A stretch of 7,465 nucleotides of DNA from DAOUAJ01 sp034433615 (GTDB taxonomy: Bacteria > Chloroflexota > Anaerolineae > DUEN01): assembly GCA_034433615.1 (NCBI GenBank), contig DAOUAJ010000460.1, forward strand, positions 1-7,465. Direction: 5' to 3'. The position numbers and the translations under genes are program-made. Numbering within the stretch: the first letter of the stretch is position 1; each line of letters begins with the position of its first letter. This document shows positions 5,198 through 7,465 of this stretch, piece by piece. Under the pieces are notes generated by a model. The model searched no databases and was not told the DNA's origin. It saw only the letters and a program-made list of their open reading frames with translations.

Positions 5198-5240
5198 CCG
5201 CCTTGTTACTTTTTCCAGGACAAGCTGCCAGGAGAGGCGG
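5198..5240 (+). promoter_or_regulatory. Inverted repeats that could mask the ribosome-binding site of the serine hydrolase gene
   Basis: CCGCCT at 5198-5203 is the reverse complement of AGGCGG at 5235-5240, which overlaps the purine-rich AGGAGAGG (5230-5237) upstream of the start codon. Inside it, CTTGT (5202-5206) and ACAAG (5220-5224) offer a competing short hairpin. The two pairings partly exclude each other, since they share 5202-5203. Both stems are short, so this is a weak structural suggestion only. Confidence 0.25.
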
Positions 5241-5248
5241 CGGATCAA

Positions 5249-6679
5249 TTGCGCTTGATGCATAGGTTTCGTTTGCTTTTACTGGGGCTAACAGCGTTCC
5301 TGGCCGTCTCGTTGGGACCTCGGCTGTGGATGTATCAGCAGGAGATGGGGCCGGTCCCCCCAGGCGTGATGATCGCGGGCCTGGACCTGAGCAGCGCGCA
5401 GACGCTGGACGAGGCAGCCCAGGCCATAAACGACGCGCTCGCGCAGCCCGTGATCGTCCGTTACGCCGAGGAGCGTCTGATCTTGCGTCCGTCAGAGATC
5501 GGTTTCCAGCCGGACCTGGCGGCCACTCTGTCTGAGGCGGCCCGTTACCGCCAGGGTGAGCATTTCTGGCGTGGCTTCTGGGCTCGCATTGCTCATCAGC
5601 CCCCGCCTCGGGTGGACGTCCCCGTGCAGTTTGCGCTGGATACGGTCGCGCTGGCTACCTGGTTGAATGACGTCGCCGCTCGTTACGATCGCGATCCCAT
5701 GCCACCGGGCGTGGTTCCCGCCACCGGGCAGATCGCGCCCGGCAGGCCAGGGCTGCGCCTGGACGCGCAGGCATCGGTGCCGGGCCTGGTGGCCGCGCTG
5801 ACCCGGGCGGCCAACCGTCAGGCCGATCTGGTCGTGGTGGAGGAGCCACCGCCCAGGCCTGGCATCTCCTTGCTGCACGATTTGCTGCAAAACCGCCTGG
5901 CCAGTTTCCCCGGCATCGCCAGCGTGTGGGTGCGGGACATCTACAATCGGCGGGAGACGGGGATCAACGAGGAAGTGGCCTACGCGGCCATGAGCACGAT
6001 GAAGATCGCCATCCTGGAGGAGGTCTATCGTCACCTGGATAGGGAGCCGGATGCCGAGACAACCCGGCTGATCTCGGAGACGATGCAGTTGAGCGGCAAC
6101 TTTACTGCCAACCTGTTACTGAGTCTCATCGGCGACGGCGATGCGGACCGGGGCGCGCAGGTGGTCACGGAATCGCTGCGCCGGCTGGGGCTGCGCAACA
6201 CCTTCATCGCCGCGCCGTACGACAAACGTACCAAGAATGTCCCGCGGGTGGTCACCCCGGCCAACCAGCGTAAAGACCTGGACACCAAGCCCGATCCCTT
6301 CATGCAGACCACGTCCAAGGACATCGGCCTGCTGATGGAGATGATCGTGCAATGCGTGGAGGGGGGAGGCACCCTGCTGGCTGCCTATCCCGATCAGATC
6401 ACCCCAGGCGAGTGCCAGGAGATGATCAATTGGATGGCAGGGCTGCGCATTGGCGCGTTGCTGGAAACCGGCATCCCAGAAGGGACACCCATTGCCCACA
6501 AACATGGCTTTATTGATGACACCCACGGCGATGTGGCTGCCATCTGGGGGCCGAACGGCCCCTACATCATCGCTGTTTTCCTGTACCGGCCAGGCTGGCT
6601 AGAGTGGGAGCTTAGTTCAACTCTAGTGGCCGACCTTTCGCGCATCACCTACGAGTTTCTGGCCAATTACCCGCCATGA
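5249..6679 (+). CDS. Exported serine hydrolase, class A beta-lactamase/PBP-like fold, with N-terminal peptidoglycan-binding-like domain
   Basis: The protein has 476 residues from TTG 5249; ATG 5258 is the alternative start, only three codons in. The nearest purine-rich site is AGGAGAGG (5230-5237). An N-terminal membrane segment (about residues 6-24, FRLLLLGLTAFLAVSLG) anchors or exports it. Residues 36-200 resemble the YoaR/VanW-type PG-binding domain: GVMIAGLDLSSAQTLDEAAQAI, then LRPSEIGFQPDL. The hydrolase domain (about 205-476) has the SxxK motif STMK with nucleophile Ser249 and Lys252, an SGN triad at 282-284, and HKHG (417-420) where lactamases have KTG, followed by DVAAIWGPNGPYIIAVFLY. 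I see no omega-loop ExxLN motif with the deacylating Glu, so resistance to beta-lactams is not implied. A cell-wall peptidase or related hydrolase is more likely. The stop overlaps the next gene by ATGA. Confidence 0.85.
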   Translation: MRLMHRFRLLLLGLTAFLAVSLGPRLWMYQQEMGPVPPGVMIAGLDLSSAQTLDEAAQAINDALAQPVIVRYAEERLILRPSEIGFQPDLAATLSEAARYRQGEHFWRGFWARIAHQPPPRVDVPVQFALDTVALATWLNDVAARYDRDPMPPGVVPATGQIAPGRPGLRLDAQASVPGLVAALTRAANRQADLVVVEEPPPRPGISLLHDLLQNRLASFPGIASVWVRDIYNRRETGINEEVAYAAMSTMKIAILEEVYRHLDREPDAETTRLISETMQLSGNFTANLLLSLIGDGDADRGAQVVTESLRRLGLRNTFIAAPYDKRTKNVPRVVTPANQRKDLDTKPDPFMQTTSKDIGLLMEMIVQCVEGGGTLLAAYPDQITPGECQEMINWMAGLRIGALLETGIPEGTPIAHKHGFIDDTHGDVAAIWGPNGPYIIAVFLYRPGWLEWELSSTLVADLSRITYEFLANYPP

Positions 6680-7465
6680 CGGTTGGAGATCGGGAGAGAT
6701 CGGTGTTCGGCGGCGTAATGCGTAATGCGTATTGGGCATCGCGTGTCCTGCCAGCCCCTTTGTTAGTGGTTGGTTTTCTTGTCGGACTGGGGGCGGGCCA
6801 AGCTGGTGCCCAGGAAACTGGCGAGCCCGTAGTCTTCGTGCACACGACACAGGCCGATTTTATGGCCGGGAAGCGTGACCATTTGGACGCTCGCGGGCTG
6901 GACGCGCTGGGGACGCCCTATACGTACGACCTGGACGCGCGCGGCTCCCTGCGACTGCGCTCGCAGCCGGGCACCTGGACAAAACATCCCGATAACCCCG
7001 TGTTCGACACCGGAGTGGCCGGCCAGTGGGACGCCACGGTGGTGGACGAGGCCAAGGTGGTCTTCGATGGGAAGACGTTTCATTTGTGGTACACCGGCCG
7101 CAACCGGGACGAGCCGCCCGCCGGCCGTCACAAAGCCCCTATGCGTATTGGCTACGCCACCTCGCCTGATGGCGTGCACTGGACACGTCACCCGGCGAAC
7201 CCGGTGCTGGACGTCGGCCCGGCCGACGGCCCCGACGCCAACATCGTCTACCCCCCCTTCGTCCTCTTCGACGGTGAGATCTTCCGCATGTGGTACAGCG
7301 CCCACGACTTCGAGCGTTGGTCCATCAACTATGCCACCTCGCCCGACGGCGTGCACTGGACGCGTTACCCCCAAAATCCCCTGATGGTCGCGGAAAAGAA
7401 CGGCCGCTGGGACGAAAACTACATCTCCGAGCCGGCCGTGCTCTTTAATGGGCAGCAGTTCGAGA
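6676..7465 (+). CDS. Secreted beta-propeller glycosidase-like protein (3' end outside the window)
   Basis: The frame is open from ATG 6676, which overlaps the previous stop as ATGA, to the edge, giving 263 residues. ATG 6718 is a second candidate start. Neither has a clear ribosome-binding site, so coupled translation from 6676 is the simplest reading. A signal peptide follows either start (hydrophobic LPAPLLVVGFLVGLGAGQAGA, then QETGEP). The mature part shows propeller blades of the GH43/GH32/GH130-like glycosidase superfamily: WTKHPDNPVFD, VVDEAKVVFDGKTFHLWYTGR, IGYATSPDGVHWTRHPANPVLD, YPPFVLFDGEIFRMWYSA, then INYATSPDGVHWTRYPQNPL and ISEPAVLF. Repeated blade motifs start at residues 160 and 219. 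Because the C-terminal half is missing, catalytic residues and family cannot be fixed, and a non-catalytic propeller is possible. Cotranscription with the serine hydrolase suggests an extracellular role. Confidence 0.8.
   Translation, partial: MTVGDRERSVFGGVMRNAYWASRVLPAPLLVVGFLVGLGAGQAGAQETGEPVVFVHTTQADFMAGKRDHLDARGLDALGTPYTYDLDARGSLRLRSQPGTWTKHPDNPVFDTGVAGQWDATVVDEAKVVFDGKTFHLWYTGRNRDEPPAGRHKAPMRIGYATSPDGVHWTRHPANPVLDVGPADGPDANIVYPPFVLFDGEIFRMWYSAHDFERWSINYATSPDGVHWTRYPQNPLMVAEKNGRWDENYISEPAVLFNGQQFE
6713..6733 (+). repeat. Three tandem heptamers at the serine hydrolase/propeller gene junction
   Basis: GCGTAAT (6713-6719), GCGTAAT (6720-6726) and GCGTATT (6727-6733) form an uninterrupted period-7 array inside the first codons of the propeller gene (VMRNAY). 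The unit rotated is AATGCGT, the same heptamer that holds the guaA start codon at 2753-2759. The second candidate start of this gene, ATG 6718, also lies in such a unit. Confidence 0.7.
7156..7370 (+). repeat. Blade-motif direct repeat in the propeller gene
   Basis: A 38-nt segment at 7156-7193 recurs at 7333-7370 with 4 transitions, 177 nt (59 codons) apart. It encodes ATSPDGVHWTR in both places. This is the normal internal repetition of beta-propeller blades, with unusually high DNA identity for blades of one protein. Confidence 0.7.

Noticed and set aside
5163..5230. T-run at 5210-5214 as part of a rho-independent terminator after the TumE-family gene
   Set aside because: The T-run is preceded by no stable GC-rich stem; the nearby inverted repeats enclose it instead.
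1..7465. CRISPR array, tRNA, rRNA or insertion sequence
   Set aside because: No regularly spaced 25-40-nt repeats, cloverleaf-like sequence, transposase motif or long terminal inverted repeats were seen on either strand.

Overview
The window looks like a piece of a GC-rich bacterial chromosome, most likely Chloroflexota (Anaerolineae-like). This is inferred from the gene types, not proven: a secreted jelly-roll plus Thr/Pro-linker plus lamin-tail protein, a Uma2 nuclease with a heptad-repeat coiled-coil tail, a TumE-family toxin gene with a coiled-coil partner, and short period-7 tandem repeats at gene junctions. No RNA gene, CRISPR array, transposase or phage gene was seen.

Layout. Positions 1-939 (minus strand) hold the first 313 codons of a secreted lamin-tail-domain protein that runs off the left edge. 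Positions 940-1305 are a divergent intergenic region with a well-formed promoter on each strand, a 7-bp dyad between them and a hairpin just before the next ribosome-binding site. All later genes are on the plus strand: Uma2 family protein (1306-2076), xanthine phosphoribosyltransferase xpt (2105-2761), GMP synthase guaA (2754-4337), a toxin-antitoxin-like pair (4394-4732 and 4773-5162), a membrane-anchored or secreted serine hydrolase with a penicillin-binding/class A beta-lactamase fold (5249-6679), and the start of a secreted beta-propeller glycosidase-like protein (6676 to beyond the right edge).

How the genes work together. Xpt makes XMP from xanthine and PRPP, and GuaA converts XMP to GMP, so the overlapping pair is a guanine-nucleotide salvage and synthesis unit. 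The toxin-antitoxin-like cassette has lower GC in the stretches counted and looks like an accessory insertion behind guaA. The serine hydrolase and the propeller gene overlap by ATGA and are probably co-translated extracytoplasmic proteins.

Most notable. guaA carries two copies of a 30-nt near-identical sequence (26 of 30 identical) 693 nt apart and in the same reading frame. Each copy sits where the protein is 7 residues longer than my remembered E. coli GuaA. Each contains a palindromic core, and the copies differ there in ways that keep or improve the symmetry. This looks like a very small in-frame palindromic insertion element inside an essential enzyme. Separately, a tandem heptamer array at the xpt/guaA junction encodes the extra C-terminal tail of Xpt and contains the guaA start codon. 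A second heptamer array at 6713-6733 contains an alternative start codon of the propeller gene.
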